Assembly: GCF_001949145.1 (NCBI RefSeq)
Contig: NW_019091366.1
Span: forward strand, 802,492 to 866,491
Direction: 5' to 3'
Length of the DNA stretch: 64,000 nt
Origin: Acanthaster planci
Taxonomy: Eukaryota; Echinodermata; Asteroidea; Valvatida; Acanthasteridae
A program made the translations under genes and the position numbers. The notes under the pieces were generated by a model that was not told where the DNA came from, made no database searches, and was given only the letters and a program-made list of their open reading frames with translations. Positions 43,344 through 58,765 of this stretch are shown one piece after another. Each line of letters begins with the position of its first letter. The stretch's first letter is position 1.

Positions 43344-46300
43344 CTTTGCAAGACATGTGATTAAAAAATGGTTATTTGTTGCTCTTTATTTCATCTCATG
43401 TTCATGATGGAGTATGCCACTGTAGCTAAATGAATTAAACAGAGTGCTTCCATTCATTGGCACAATGCTTGTATTACAACCCTTTCAAATACATGCATTT
43501 CCATAGACTTTCTGTCTCCGTGTGCAGTTGTAAAGGACCCTAGCTCATAATAAATGTTTGCCTGGGCTGTGTTTACTCAATATGACACTGCCATCAGCCA
43601 TGCAGACTAGACCTGTATCAAGGCAAGCTAGAAATTGCATCATGCAAAATGAGCTGTTCCTGCTGTGGCATGACAAAAAGTAACTGCCCCCCCCCTCACT
43701 GTGATCGGTGTGTCTTTCAGCAAATTGGCTAGAGTTGGTAACCAGCACATTCAAGTTGCATGTATACGTACATGTACATGTATCCATTATATCATATTCA
43801 CATGCATAACATGTGTAACATGTGGAGGTCACTTACCAAAAGTGAAAGTTTCTTTAAATGCCTGTACATGTACATGCACCTGCACCAGTACATTTCCCAC
43901 TTGTAGAGAGTATGTTTATAGGTCATACAAGTGTATAAGTTATACAGGTACTAGCGCATACAGTATGACATGTACATACATGTAGTTTACATACTGTATA
44001 TACATGTATACATGTATACTTAACGTGTACATTTGTAAAAGTCTGATATGAATAAGTAGAGTGGCCGAGAGGTACTTGTACTATAAACCTGTATATACAA
44101 TTTCCCTCAGTTTAGAGAACAATGCTTCCTGTTAAATCATAAACTCAATATTGCTTTGTTTCTGTCATTTTGATATCTCTAAAACTCACACGCACTTGCT
44201 TGGTCACAAGCATTGTAATCAGATTCATATTTTATGAATACACTGTAGGGCCTACATGTACATGCACATGTTCGAGCATATCTTATTTTTATCAACCCTG
44301 GCAATCACCCGCATGTACGCCTGATGGACATTTGAAAGATGTTTCCCGAGCTGGTTTATCTCGGGGCAAGGGGAGCGTATAAAGCGCAGAGGGAAGCAAA
44401 TCAAGCAAAAGAGGGCAGGCCTTCCTTAGAGCAGATGACCCTTGTTTTTTACCGCATCGAGGGGAAGGGAGTTGGCTTTTATCTGCCCTAGATTTCCATG
44501 GCAATAACTGGACATCTGTGCTATAATCCCATCCTGCAGATTGGTCTGGCGAGGGAAATTGTTAGTTTTCTTGAGTGCTGCCTACATTTACATGTACAGT
44601 GTATGTACATGTACTGGTATGTACATGGGTATATAAACCGGATTGGCGATGGCACTGAATTCTTTCTGTAGGGACTTTCATTTGTGGGTTTCGACATGCA
44701 AGGGAGATTAAAAGCTGTTACAGGTGAACTGAAGGGTAGGCTGAGGGAAATCAAGGGACTCTCAAAGCTTTCAGAGCTGTTCCCAAGGCAAAGGATCTAC
44801 ATGTATACATACAGTATCAAGTACATGTAGCAATGAAGGATGTGAACATGTCAATCTCTTGTGGTTTTTGGTCCTCCAGGCCAGGATGGGACTACTGTAG
44901 CACACCCCTCCTGCTCTTGTGGTTGGTGGTTGAGGTTTTGTGGTTTTGGGCCAACAGCTTTTGGGACCTACAACATCATTCAATTGAAGTATTTATGGAC
45001 AACTTCATGTCAACATTGTAAAGTACACTATCCACTCATGTTCAGAGTGTGATTGGATTTTGTCATTATTTTTCTCACATTGTTTGTCCAACCTTTACTG
45101 GTATTAAGTTCTCAAAAGAATAATCTCTTAATGCCCTTTGTTTTCAAAGGTACATGTATAAAGAGATATAAAAAGTTTAAAATAATAACTCAGGTGGCAT
45201 AATACCAGCAATATGATGCTTCAGGGTCGGTGGCCCTGCTATCACATCCAGGGGAGTGTTTATATAATCAACAATTGGGCTTTTAAAATCCAGCATCTGA
45301 AATGTCTCCTGTTTACATTAGCTGTATCCAAAAACCCATGGGTTCAAGGCACAGCGAACAGGTACCGGTACATGTACATGTACTGGTATATGCAGCATGG
45401 CAAGGCTGCTTGACCAGGAATGTGTTCCACTAGCAAACTCAGGCTGTGGGAATAATTTGTTAAATGTTCATGTACTGTACACGTACATGTGTGTGTGCAC
45501 ACCGTCTATAGGCTGAATCTATTTTCCATTAACTTGTGAAATTTGTTGCTGTGGTATAGTGCACATGTACATGTTGATAGGGCCTTACTGGTACATGTAT
45601 GTGTATGCTGACTTCAGTGTACTGGACTACAAGCGCTACAGTACCTTGATATTCAGCATTCTCATTATAAAAATGAGCAGAACCTGCCGTTCCCATTTTT
45701 TTTTTTTGTCGTGAGTTGGAGAAAAGGAGACCGGGTAATTGACCAGAGAAACGTGCTGACTGCACTCATATGTTGAATCCTACGCAGGCCGACAGTCGTG
45801 CCACTGAATCACGCCTCACCGGTGCACTCGTGCAGAAGAACTTGGCAATCTGTTCTCCGTTTTCCTTTCTCATGGAGTTGAGTGGTGGTGTAATTGCAAG
45901 GAACTGGCGCACCGTCGTCGTAATTGCACGAGCCTGGCTTTATTTTCAGATACCCTGGACCGTGGCATGGACACTCTGGTTTTACATGTGACTATACCGG
46001 TATTGGACTCATGCAAGGGACATTTGTTCCAGTTTAAGCATGGGCTCTTGAATTTCTAATTGGCAGTATTCAGTATTTGAAAATGGACAGGCAAAGTGCT
46101 AGCGTAGAAATGTTATACACGTACTTTTACCGGGTATATAATTCATTTGGTACGAGTACATGTAATCTGTAAAATTTTTGTTTAAGCCCTGTATTATACT
46201 TTCACTGGAGGCTTTTTTTCAATGTTACAAAAAAACCTGATACAGCCTTGCCCAGTATGAAGTCGGCTTCAAAGACATACATGTACACCTATCGGTACAT

Positions 46301-49300
46301 GTACATGTAGCAGTGGGATGAGGTCCAACTGCAGATGATAGTGTGTCATGTGGCAATGCTTCCCAGAAACAAATAAACGGATGCTGTGGCCCACTGCCAG
46401 AGACCTGTTGGAGGTCAAGTATGGCAGGGGATGCTCTTGATGCAATCTTAAACAAACTCTGGCACACTGTGCGAGCACCAGAGTGACGGCAGTTTTGCAA
46501 ATGGACTTTCCGTTCTGCATTGTTGCATTGGAGGAAGAGGCCTTGGCCAGTGCTACAAATATGGCTGCAGTAGAGTATGCGCGACACTCAGTGCTGATGT
46601 ATTTGTATTTATTGACCTGGGCATTAATACAAACAATTTAAAAGTATTGGATGATGAAATAATGTAGGTCCAAAATTAACTCCCATGCGTCTTTTCTCCT
46701 CTTGTGAAGGGACTTTTTCTTGCTGGCGGGTTTTACTGTACAGTAACTGACCTCATTGGGCTATTCTCTTCCCCTTTTAATTTGACCCAAAACAAATATA
46801 AGACTTGATTGCCTTCAATAACTATTTTAAAATTTGTCTTTCTCACTGGCCAGTCAGCGCGAAGCCAAGTTTTGAGAAGCCCCATTAACCTGAAACTAAT
46901 TTCTTGTTTTCGTCTCAAGCGAGGACGGAACTCAAATTAAAAACTACCATATTTCCTTGTACGGGCAGCCTTATCTGTTTGTACAGGCCACAGTCTGAAG
47001 AACACTCTGTCACTCAAGTATCTGAAAGACTGGCAGAGTTCCGCAGCAATGCACTTTTTATTTTACTTTTTCTTTTAAGAGTTGCTGTTCAAAAAAGGGA
47101 GAAACATCAAATCAAAAGTATATCTGAAAAGAAAGGATGTACATTGTACATGTAGATGTGTAACCAGCCTAAGTGTCCTAATTAATTCACTCACTTCCTC
47201 AATCCCATTTTGAACTCTTAATCCTACGTCAACATAAATTGGACATCAAAGGTCACCCATGTAAAATTGACGATGAATAATTCACAGTGAATGGTGTCTG
47301 CAATAGAAGTGAAAACAAGGGACATCAATTTCAGGGTGTGTCGTGCAACATGTCTGAGGGGAGCTGTTTATGACTTAATGGAAAAGCACATGTGCTCTTT
47401 TTGTATTAACCACTCTTGAAGTGTTCACTGACATGTTTCATTTTCCAATGTGCACTGTTTTCACTTTTGGCAAGCTACTACTACACTGTATTTACACATT
47501 TACATGTCTTGTACATAGGTTAGTGAGCAAAAATCCATGGCAAATTAAAATAATTCCTCGACATACATGTATGCCATACCATTGGTGCATTTGATTTGTG
47601 TTTTTGTACATGTAACTGTAATGGTGGAAGAACTGCATGTACTTTAACCTTCTGTAAAGACATGGAGTAAAGGATAAATGTCGGACTACTGTAACGGTGC
47701 ATGTGCGATGCTGAATGCAGCCCTCCCCGAGTCTGTGGAAGCCTCATGGTGTGTGGCATTTGTTTTCACTGTTGCAAAGTTTATCAAGAGGGACTCTTCA
47801 CAAAAAGCAAGGCAAGACAACATGCTTTGATTAAAAATGTACACTTGGCTAAGCAATGTTGTTCAATCTAGGATGAATCTCTAAATATCTAACAGCTATC
47901 AAATGCAGCAAGTAGCTAGCTTGTACACGTATGTTTTACATGTACATATACATGTGCTGTACTAAGCAGCAAAGCTACATGTACATGTACAATACTCCAT
48001 ATTATGGACCTGTTTTGCTCCTGCCCTATGAACAAATGCTGAAAGAGCTCAGTCTTTCATGAAGTCTAAAGCCAGAGACTCACTTCTGTTCCAAAACAGA
48101 TTCTTTTAGAAACAAGTTAGAGTCCTTTTTTGGCAACTTCCTGCATAATTGTACACCCTCAAGGCAATCATAACAGAGACCTCTCAGAAACCTGGAAATA
48201 ATTCTTGAATGGACTCCTGTGAAGTTGTTAGCAAAGTCCTTCCAAGATATCATATATCAACAAGCACTCTTGCTTTTCATGTTTTCATTTAGATGAAGCA
48301 TACAGTGTACTTGAAATTACCCAGGTACATGTATGTACATGGTGTATCTGTTGTATTTGAAATGCTTAATGATTATGGTGGCATGTACATGTACATGTAT
48401 TTCAGTGCACATATTTGTATTTTAAGCTCTCAGAAAGTGAACTGAACAAGGGAGCAAGCGTATCTTTAGCTTTCGCATTGTTGACTAAGATTTGGCTCAG
48501 GGTATGGGCTTGTGAGGGTGTGAGTATAAAGGCAAGTTTTTGGAATGCAGAGCCTCAAATGGACTTGGACTGGCACGGTATGCGTGCGTGTGCTGTTAAC
48601 GGGAAGTGTGGATCGTTGGTGGTGTACGGAACAATAAGAATCCAGAAATTGACCCCCCAGGACAACAGTTCATTGATATGCAATAAATAAACGTACAAAG
48701 GACACTGATGACAAAGTTGTATTTTGTACTTCTTTGGTTTATAATGCTCTCTGTTTGTGTGCTTTTATTTTGTGCACTTCTTGACTTGTTATGATCTAGA
48801 GCAACATCCTTCAGCCATACCAGACACTTCCTTCACAGGCATGTTGTGTTAAATCTTAGTTTTCATAATTACTAAACATATTCATTTCATAGATTTGTAG
48901 ACATGCCCACTGCGTGCGAACGATACCGTTTCCGCAAGTGTTTTCATGAGTGACACCAGCACAAACCTGCACTGTACACGGTACATGTACATGAACCTGA
49001 AGTATCCAGGCGTGAGGTACATTACATGTACATGAATGTGCACTTGATTAGTAATCCATCTCAGTTTGATACAAGTTGGCATCCCACAGGTTTACTGAGT
49101 AAAGTAGCTCTAGGGTTTCAAGCCATTACCATATTGATCTGTTCCCCGTGTATTTGTGGTATGCTAGATGAATATCCTCTTGGGGGAAATACTTTGTTGT
49201 TTGAATCAGTCCCTGACTCAGAAACTTCAGATGTTTGCTGGAGCTAGAGCATTGCAAAATGGCCTTCAGTTTGGAGTTTCAGCTTGGCTAGCTTCTGTCA

Positions 49301-49365
49301 TGAAAGAAAAATAATGCCCTTCTTTATTGAAGCCCTTACCGTGCTTAGTCCGACAAGATTTTGTG

Positions 49366-49425
49366 TAATTCACAATCAACCATTGGGGAGGAGGCTAATT
49401 CACAATCAACCATTGGGGAGGAGGC
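49366..49425. repeat. Perfect tandem duplication, 2 x 30 bp
   Basis: The unit beginning TAATTCACAATCAACC and ending GGGGAGGAGGC occurs twice with no mismatch (49366-49395 and 49396-49425). The lack of divergence points to a very recent duplication or an assembly artefact. Confidence 0.85.
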
Positions 49426-50296
49426 TAATACCTCATTCGCATTTGTGTACATAAAATTGCCTGGTTTGTAAGCTCTTATTCAGCATTTCTGGTAAAGTCT
49501 TGGTTGGATGTTTAAATTCAAAGTTTGACCTTGTTTACAAATTTTAAATTTGAAATGCAGCAGTCATGCGTGTCGACATCCTTCATAAGCAAACCATAAA
49601 TATTCATGAAATTCTTCTGAGATCTCTGGCCAGAGCCGGCCAATTCGGGAGGGGAACTTGCAAGAATTGATCAATAAAAGCCTTGGTACAGTGTATCTAC
49701 CGTATGGTACATGTACATGCACAGAAGGATGTGGCTGTGATATCAGTGTGCACAATAAACACTAATAGTCTCCCTATCTGTCTGAACTCACAGACTTGAT
49801 CGTACCATTAGAACTTCTTTTACTGAAGTGTAGTGCATATATTTATACATAATGTACTGTACCAGCATATGGCATGGCAGTTACTCCTGGTAGAACTTAC
49901 AGCTTCATACTGGTAGTATTATGAAATGTGCTGATCTCAGAAACAATAAGATTTTTATATAAATTCTCAGCTGATCTGTGCTTGCAACCATGTACATGTA
50001 CATGTGCATGTCTATACAGTGTACCAGTACATGTACACGCGTAAATTGACTGCTTGGCACTCCCATCACTGTTCAATTAAACATGGATAGATTGGATCCT
50101 ACTGACACTATCCAAAATATCCTGATCACAGATAAATTCTGCTGCGTAAATTGCAGTCGAACTGAATATTTTTCAACTGATCTGTGTTTTTGTGTACATG
50201 TATGTTATAAGCATTTTTTGAGACCTGGAGCTTTTCTGTTATGGTGCTTTTGGAAACCGAATCAACCCTGCTGTCATTAGAGGGAGCTTCTTTGAA

Positions 50297-50380
50297 ATGT
50301 ACATTGATGTACATGTACCTGAATGTTGTACCCGGGGTATGCACTGGTACATGTAGGGTACATGTACATGTACACGTACA
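50297..50380. repeat. TACATG cluster
   Basis: Repeated GTACATGTACC and GGGTACATGTACATGTAC groups, including TGGTACATGTAGG. The cluster is typical of the window. Confidence 0.7.
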
Positions 50381-52244
50381 AGCATTCATAAAGCATATAA
50401 AACGAGAATTATGAGCACTGTACATGTATGGCAGGTACAGTGTTCTTCCCCCGTCTTCTTGCTTCAGTTTCACATACTGGTACATGTAGTAACCTCTTCC
50501 CTTTCCTACTTTCAGAAGATGGTAGCTGGCTATTGTTGCAATCATTCTTGGGGCTTTGTTATGTCAGCACCTTATGGATATTGATCATCCACGCTGCCAT
50601 TGTTGACTCAGTACGAGGTGAATTGACTTCGTAATCAATATTCGCCAACATTGTTCACCGGGGAAACTAGGGCTCCTTTTTCATGTGTACTTGGGAAGGA
50701 TTTTAAATTTGTGTATCTTTGGAAGTGGGAGTGGCCCACAGTGCTGTGTTGTTGGCATGCCATTTTTCACACTACAATAAGTGTTGAACCTCTGGTACCT
50801 CTGTGCCTTATTTATGCCGCCGACTCATGCTAATTGGATTCTTTGTCAGAACGTGCCCTGTACAGTTACATACCTCAACCTGCAATTGTACCCTAATGGT
50901 GAATTTATCCTTCAGATGAGAGATAGCTCATGTCTTTCATGTGTTTCACTGTGACATTTGTATCCTCACAGCCTCTGATCTGACATGGATAAGGGAACAC
51001 ATGTACTGTACGTTTAGTTACATTGTACCTTGAGCAATAGATGAAAAATTACTCTCATATCCATCCACCCCTCAAGAAATGGGGGGGGGGAACTTGCTGC
51101 ATTTGTAGCTTTAATCAAGTGCAGTCGACAAGTTATTATTAATACCCGTTGCTCCTCTGACAGCTTAGCCAGGGTGAGGCATTTGCAACAGTTGCCATGA
51201 CACATGAAGTTTGGTTTGAGTTAGTGAAGCTCCTCTGAATTAACATTTTTCGTTTGTTTCCCTGTGTAGTTGTTTGTCCTTTTCTAACCCTGTGCATTGA
51301 TCACATGCGCCTCAATGTGACTACATGAGTATTACATTTGCTGGTATTGTGCATGTACATGTAGCGTACATTTTTATTGTATGAATGTCTTTGTGAGTCT
51401 TTTATATTATTGTATTGACGTATGTTTGTAGATGATCTATTCTGACATGAGTGCAGTGTGTGATCTGGCTTTGATAGTCCTTTTGAGGATCACAAACATG
51501 TTTAGTAAATTGAAAGGCAGGTCGGGATGTTCTCTGAGAATTGTCTCCAGGGGAGAATTGTGCGGGGAAGGGATGTGAAAAGTTGGGGGGAACACATGCT
51601 GCCCAAGACAGACTTTGCCTGTGTTACAGCCAGTTTGAACCAGAAATAACCAGCTCAAAGTGGAATGGACTTGAGGATGAGGGTGTTATTATTTGAATTT
51701 GTTGGAAAAGGGTGAAGGGCAGAAGGAGGAGGAGGCTTGTGTCAATTTCACCACTAAAGGTCTGTCAAATGGCTAAAAAATATACACGTATGGCTGTGAA
51801 ATACATGTAATCCTGACCTGGTTTGGGATGTGGTGGACGAAGGATGCATTACAGTCTTACCTTGGACATTTTTCCAACCAGGTCCCGCTTGTGTCCCCGG
51901 CTGTTTTTTTGTCAACAATTTCTACCCTTATGTCAGTGCTACTCGTATCAAGTCAAATTCTGGCAACACAGTAACATTGCCGATTAGAATGAAAAATCTG
52001 GTACTACCGGATGTGATGCTGATGTAAATGTCTCTTCATACCGGAGTATGTACAGTAGATTCATAGAAAATATTTGTCTTGGTACTTCAGCCTGCTGTAT
52101 TTTTCATTTATATGAAACAACAAGTAAATGGATACATGTACCGGTACTGGTACAATGTAGGCCCTATGTACGTCATTGTTGCCTTTGTTCATTTATGATT
52201 CATGGCAGTATACACCGTTCAAATCCTGTTGTGAAACCCCATTG

Positions 52245-52316
52245 ATTCAGGTGGGAATTGAACCCGTAACCTTTACAAGAGTGTCACAGGCAGAGGTTTC
52301 ACAGGGCTGTTTAGCA
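52245..52316 (-). mobile_element. tRNA-derived SINE head (minus strand)
   Basis: Read on the minus strand, CTCTGCCTGTGACACTCTTGT is followed by GGTTACGGGTTCAATTCCCACC, the usual anticodon-arm and B-box layout of a tRNA-derived SINE. The acceptor stem does not close, so this is not a functional tRNA gene. Confidence 0.45.
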
Positions 52317-54390
52317 CATTACATGTGCTGTAATCTACGGTGCTCGGCACACATCCTGCTAAACTCTGCCTTGAGAACTGTTTCAGTGAACCTTAAAATG
52401 GCCGCCCGAGAGGAGACAGACTTTCAACAAACAGCATCTGGCTCCAATCAACTGCAAAACCTTACTCCGTCTTTATCTTTTTGATAGCCCCTCAAAAATT
52501 ATTACACCAGGCTTTGTTTTTCTTCTTTTTTTTTGCTCTGGAGGGAAATGGACATTATAAAGTTTGACAGAAGGTGCAGTAAGCTCCCTGGCCGATCTTT
52601 GGTGTCATCGTTGAGGCCTGAGCTTCCATGGTTAAGGGTTGCCTTTGGCGATGAAGGAAATTGATCTGTAATACACCTGCAGAGTTATCGTGTTCTGATT
52701 GGCTGAGCTGCTTGATTAGCACCAGGATTGGAAAAGGTCATCGGTGGAAGCCATGATGATTAAATAACACGGACAGCATACTCTCCAGGATGATCACATC
52801 CTATGTATATTAGTTCCCTGTCGCCAGTAGGCCCCCTCTCAGGTTTATTCCTCTCCTTTACAGAACCAAGACCCATTTTTTTAATCCAGTGTGAGAGGTC
52901 CTGAAATCGTTTGCATTGTAGCGTTCAGTTTGACAGCATTGCACCCGCAGTCTTGTGAAATAAGCTCAGGTGGTTCATGTGGTTTGGAACTCACACACAG
53001 ACCATGTTATGCGGGGGGCTGGTTCCAGTTTTTGAGCCACTCCTATCTGTGAAATGTACCTTCAAACGGTTATCTCAAGGAGCCTCTTGTTGAACTGAGC
53101 TACTATTGAATAGTCTCCCTTGCTACCGGGTCGGATTTGCCAATGTGTTGAGGCACCAGCTGGTCATTAGTTATTGAGAGCTAACATTGTTTACAGTTAG
53201 GCTGCATTTAGAGGCTAATGATAGATTAAGGTCAGTGAGAAATGTACATGCACTGGTATGTTGTGTTCTCTTTAAATGTTGGACTTCGCAATTCTTTTAG
53301 TGAGTCCCTGGAATGGAACTTGTGCCCACATCTTTACTTGCACATGTATATGTGTACTTGGATATTGACGTGACACCATGGTTAAGAAAGTACATGAAGT
53401 ATTACAAACGTACATCTACCCATTAATTGCGTCTAGCATTACAGTAGCATTGTCTCTTTAGTGCCAGCAGAGGACACTGTTGATGGAAAAATTGCATTTA
53501 CACATGTACACATGTAACTCTACCATAAGTACAGCAATGTGACACAACATCCCTGTCCATAGATTGGCTTGATGTTGGGTCGCCATGTGTTATTTACTAA
53601 AACCCAGTTAAATCAACTGCATTGATTGCCATTATCTCCAACTGACATCCGACAACACACCCCAGTTTATAAGGGCTGGCCCGAACAAACAGGTCTCAGT
53701 GATCGATTTTGGTCAGATTGAAGTGGCCGGTGTGTACACGCACATGTATACACATGTACATTTACGTTGTATAGGCATAGGCATATTTTGTAGGTTGGGA
53801 GATTAATGACTTGGCTATCTCTGATATCCAGGTGGGTGTGTCGAGAGGGGAAACAATCAGTGCTGATTGAGCGGAAGGAAGCGCCAAATTTGTTGGGCTT
53901 CTGCAGGAAGTTGTTGGATGTCCAGAAAAGGCGCACAGCTATTCCGTCACTTCTTGGCATTCCATTGAGGGAGGATTCCCAAAATGATGCTCAAGATGCT
54001 TTTTAGCTGTTTTGAGAGCTCAGCAATGTTTATGTCCATAGTTGTATTAGCTTGCTGATACCCTCACCAAACTTACATAGTACATGTATATTAGTGAGTA
54101 TTTACATTTATGTATTGATCTTTTTACACACTGTACATGTGTGGTATGTTGCTGGAGATTGTGAACTACATATATGTATGAATTATGGTATGTATCATAC
54201 ACATTTGTTGTGTTTAGTTAAAAACTGTATATGAATGCACAATTTGTGCCCACTGAGTCCATCAGGTACATGCAATACTGTTCTACATGCATATTCATGG
54301 TAAATTCATCCCATGGTCTGGTTTTATTGCTGTATTGAATCATCTCCCACTTTTGTACTTTCACCATGACTATTTTCACGGACACCTATT

Positions 54391-54472
54391 ATGCATGTAT
54401 CTGTACATATGTACATGTACATTGTACATGTACCTGTACATGTTTGCGTACTTATACGTGTACATGTACAAG
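54391..54472. repeat. TACATG cluster
   Basis: A run of CTGTACATATGTACATGTAC, TTGTACATGTACC and GTGTACATGTAC units bordering a TACATG-free island at 54480-55700. Confidence 0.7.
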
Positions 54473-57400
54473 TGTGGCTTTCCTACTCTTGTGAGATGGT
54501 TTCAAACTATGGAATGAAATCCATGGTGATGTGATGGATGGCGGCAGGCGGAACTTGGCAAAATGCTCATGGAGAACAGAATATACAGCCTCAACAGCAA
54601 AGCAAATAGATATGACTATGCCATCCCAGTAGTTGGACTCTAGAGAATGCCCCAGTCCTCTTCCGCTCTGCTGAGATCAACTGCAAATTAAATTGCAAAA
54701 GACGGTCCTTCCCCGAAAGGAGAAGACGAGGGAGAGAGAGATAGGCAGAAAAGCCCCTGCGTATATATTTCATGCGCCATTGTTCTCATTAAGTTCACAA
54801 ATTGACTTAGGTTCTTCCCCCCCCCTTTTCCATGTGTCCTCTACCTCAAGATATCTGACCAGGGAGCCAAAAGGGCCTTGGCAGCAGTCCCGCCAGAATA
54901 GATACAGGCAGCAATAATTGGGGCGATGGTTACCGTGATTTCCCTGGTGACCTGCAGTGCCAATAGCCCCCCACTCGACTCGGCTTGTGTGCAGAAGAGG
55001 CCCGTGCAGGTCCGGGGCTGTTTGTGTGTGTGCACACGTCTGATCGGCAGGAATGAGAGAAATCCACCGGTGCCACTCAATTGCCGCTGGCTATTGTTGG
55101 AGCCTTAAACATCTCACAGGCTCCGCTAGCATAAATTTTTATGTAGGTCACGAGCCATTGCCATAAGATGCGAATTCATTCTACCTAAAGGTTTTTTTCT
55201 CTTCCCACTCCTTCAAATGGGCGACTGAAACATGCCGCTTTCACTTTATTGATTTGAAATGAACGGCATCTGGGGGGTGGAAGTGAATTACAAGAACTGT
55301 TGGAGGAATTTGGAGTCTCCCTGCTTCAACAGGCTCTAATACCTGAGCTTATTGTCAGGAACAAAGAAAACTGATCGCTCTTGTGTTTTGTGCATAATAG
55401 AGATGCACTTTCTCGATGGCCTCTCTGCTTGAAATACACAAAAGTACGAAGAAGTCAAAGACGTTCGCATGTGTGGCACATTTGCCAAAATATTCATGCA
55501 AGAACTAAACAGTTTTTTCAACTACAAATGCTGCACTCTCTATAATTCCTTTATGTTTAACTACAAGCCTCACAGGTATGGACACATGTGTCACAGTGTG
55601 TTGTTGATAAAGAAAGCATCGTGTATTATAGGAACAAAGTACCCTGATATTTTATTGATATGCCATTAGTAGTGTCCCTGGAAAGCTTGCTGCTGACTGA
55701 TGAGAGCATTTTACATATTGATCTAGTCTTACAAATCAAGGTTGGGTCATGTGAACATGACAACCCTTAAAGGTGATCCCTTTTTTGTATGTTGTACATA
55801 TAAAAATATTTTTTGTGCCGTGTACAAAGATGTTTTGCACATGTTTCTTGCTACCTGAATTAAAAAACCTTCTTTGGATTAGAAAAATGCTTCAGATTGA
55901 AGAACTTCAGATACATGTATATGCACAGGCATTGTGTTTCCCTATACAGGTAGCATTTTCCATTCATTTTGTTGTGTCAGTGTTAAATATTTCGCTTTGC
56001 AGTTCATGTACATGTACAACCTGTGATACACTGAAATGAGCGTATGGAAGACAGCTTGTAATAGTATGCGTATGAATTCTAAGGGAAATGAAACGTGTGA
56101 AGGTTTAAATTAGAAAAATCATAGAGCTAGGGAAAAACCAATATTGTCAAAGTTTGTATTCATAAGTATGTTATACATACTGTATTACATTTTCCTTGTA
56201 CCCAGACAAGATATTTTGTCTGGAGATGTTTTTCCGTCATATAAAAAAAAAATTTTTTTCTGCCTTTTCAATTACAAACCAGTGCCAGAGTTTCATGATT
56301 CACTATTATGTATCAGTGAGCTCAGTGCCAAGCCCGCTGGACATGAGATGCATAAATCACCAAACCTTGTCCCAGGGGGTGCACGGTAATATTAGGTAAC
56401 GCTGTATTTCTCAGATGACTGCACTGTGGCCCACTTTCCTTCATGTAGGTTGTGTCACAGCTTTTGAAATGTACCCATGTATTGGACATTTATCAACATA
56501 GTTTTCCAGGACAGGTTTTGGAAGAAAGCAAGCGTTGTCAGCACGATCAGATTCTCTCAGTTCCTGAGTCAATTTGGGGGATCTCCAAAAACTCTCTGGC
56601 TAAGCCTGATTGATACCAAGTCTTGTAATCTCAGACATTGAACCTTATAAATATGGTATTCTACTTTCATTGAGACAAATACAATATTTTTCCCTGCTGG
56701 GAGGCATAATCCATCCTCTGTCGTAACAAATACAGTTCGAGCCAAAGATGCATTTCACACACGTGATGCAGAATAGCAAATCAAAATTTGTCGCATGCAC
56801 TGCTAAACGACGACGACATGCGTGTATGGAAATGTATTCAAAATTTTTTCAGATATGGCACAACAAAAGTTTGACATCTGTGAAATTTTCATTGGCACAT
56901 CTTTGTTTTTATTGCACCATAAGTGTAAAATTTTCTGAGCACATTTTAAACATTGTCCGCACCCTTGTTTTTTGCCTGATACCAGTATAAACATGTATGT
57001 CGCTGTGCTGTGTCTTCCAATTACGATTACGAATAGGTTTGGCCCAAGGCTTTAAGAAAGAAGCTCTTGTTGCCTTCTAGCACGGTACATGTACATGTAT
57101 GCTTTCAGTGTCAGTGTGCAGCCTTTAGTTGTAAAAAAGGAAGGGTGCTTGACAAAAACCTTTCTGACCCTTGATATTTCTCATCTATCCCCTGTCCCTG
57201 CCATTGAGTTCTTGGGGGAAATGTACATGTATTTAATTCTGCGTTAATGGAAAAAGCCAAGATCTGTTTCTGAAAGCCAACTTACAGCAAAATCGGTAAT
57301 TTCCAGGACAAATAGTCATGCACTGTCCTAGGAATAAGGGTCTCCCCTGAGGAGTTAGTGATGGCTTCTGAAAGCAATGCTTTGTGAGGGTTTAGAGATA

Positions 57401-58765
57401 ATGCATTTGGTAATGCATTGTACATTTACATGGAATGTATCTTGTGAGGCTTTGAACACAATATAAATGCCACATGTCATCAGCCCGCATGGTCTTTAAA
57501 TTCAGGCCATACATACCCTATGTGGGGGGGGGAGGGGGAATAAGTACAGTTTACATGCTTGCAAATAACATCATTTATAGACATTTCCCCTTGATATCAC
57601 TTCATGTTGGTTTTGTTTGGCCTAGTCCAGGTATATTTGTTTACCTTTGCTGTCACCTACGTACGCCTTACATGATCTGCAGGTACTGTTGCTTTGTGTG
57701 TGGGGAATGAGATAAATCATTGTGCCCGTGCGGGGACCGGTATGTGTTACAAACAGTTACGGTAGCTTGTTATGCGTGCTTGTTTGTTGCTGAGACATTC
57801 GAGAAATTTCACGTCAAATCAGTTATGCATATATAGCTATGCATACAGTTTCTGCGCATTGTCATTCCTGTGTATGCAAGTACCTCTTTGCGTGGTGTTT
57901 GCAAGCATTTAGCTGTCCGACTGTCCATATCGGTATTATATGTGGAGTGATCTCACTTTGAAATGCACACAGTTGTCAGATGCTTGTTCCGAGATTCGTC
58001 ATTTTTCAACTCGGTCAAGCATGAGAAAATGTCCAGAAAATGTAGCAAGTGAAAATTGGCAATTTGCCAGGCACTTTGCATTGACGTGTACCGGTAGAAA
58101 TCATGATTTCTGTACCATGCATGCTCTTAGCAGATAACGAGTTGTGAATGACGTCACAAGGCTGGACAATCTGATAACCTATTCAATGAGTTAATTGTAT
58201 CCACTTTGTTTGCAAAAACTGCCCAGTTTTCATCTGGTGTGTCTTAAGATGGATCGAGGTACAGGTACATGTACCTTCTCACTTTACACTCTGGATGCAA
58301 CAGTTATGGTGGAAACATCTCGCCAGCTGTCGTACAGTTTAACTTGAACTTGATGGGTTTTCCGGAGCTACTAATCTTGCCTCCTCTTGTAAAATGATTG
58401 CATGCCTGGATTCATGTACAGTTAAACATACAGTAAGCAGGTGTCGGAGAAAGACATTAAAATTTATACCTGTACAATATTGACAGTGTGACAGTGCCTT
58501 CACAAAACAGCAAAGTTAATACGTACATGTAGATGTACAAGTATGGGTCATTGGATTGGTACATGTATATCCGCCCAATTCTTAATTAGAATATCTGGTT
58601 GGTGGCGGTGTGGAGGGAATGGTCTGCCTGTGCTTGTATGAGTCCAAAACTCAGTTGGGCATGTGAGTATCACTCAAGAATGCAAGATGCAGGAAGAAAG
58701 GACGCTTTCATCTGAGATTAAGTGAGATTGCGGAATGCAACACCGCTTGATTGACCCCAACAACA

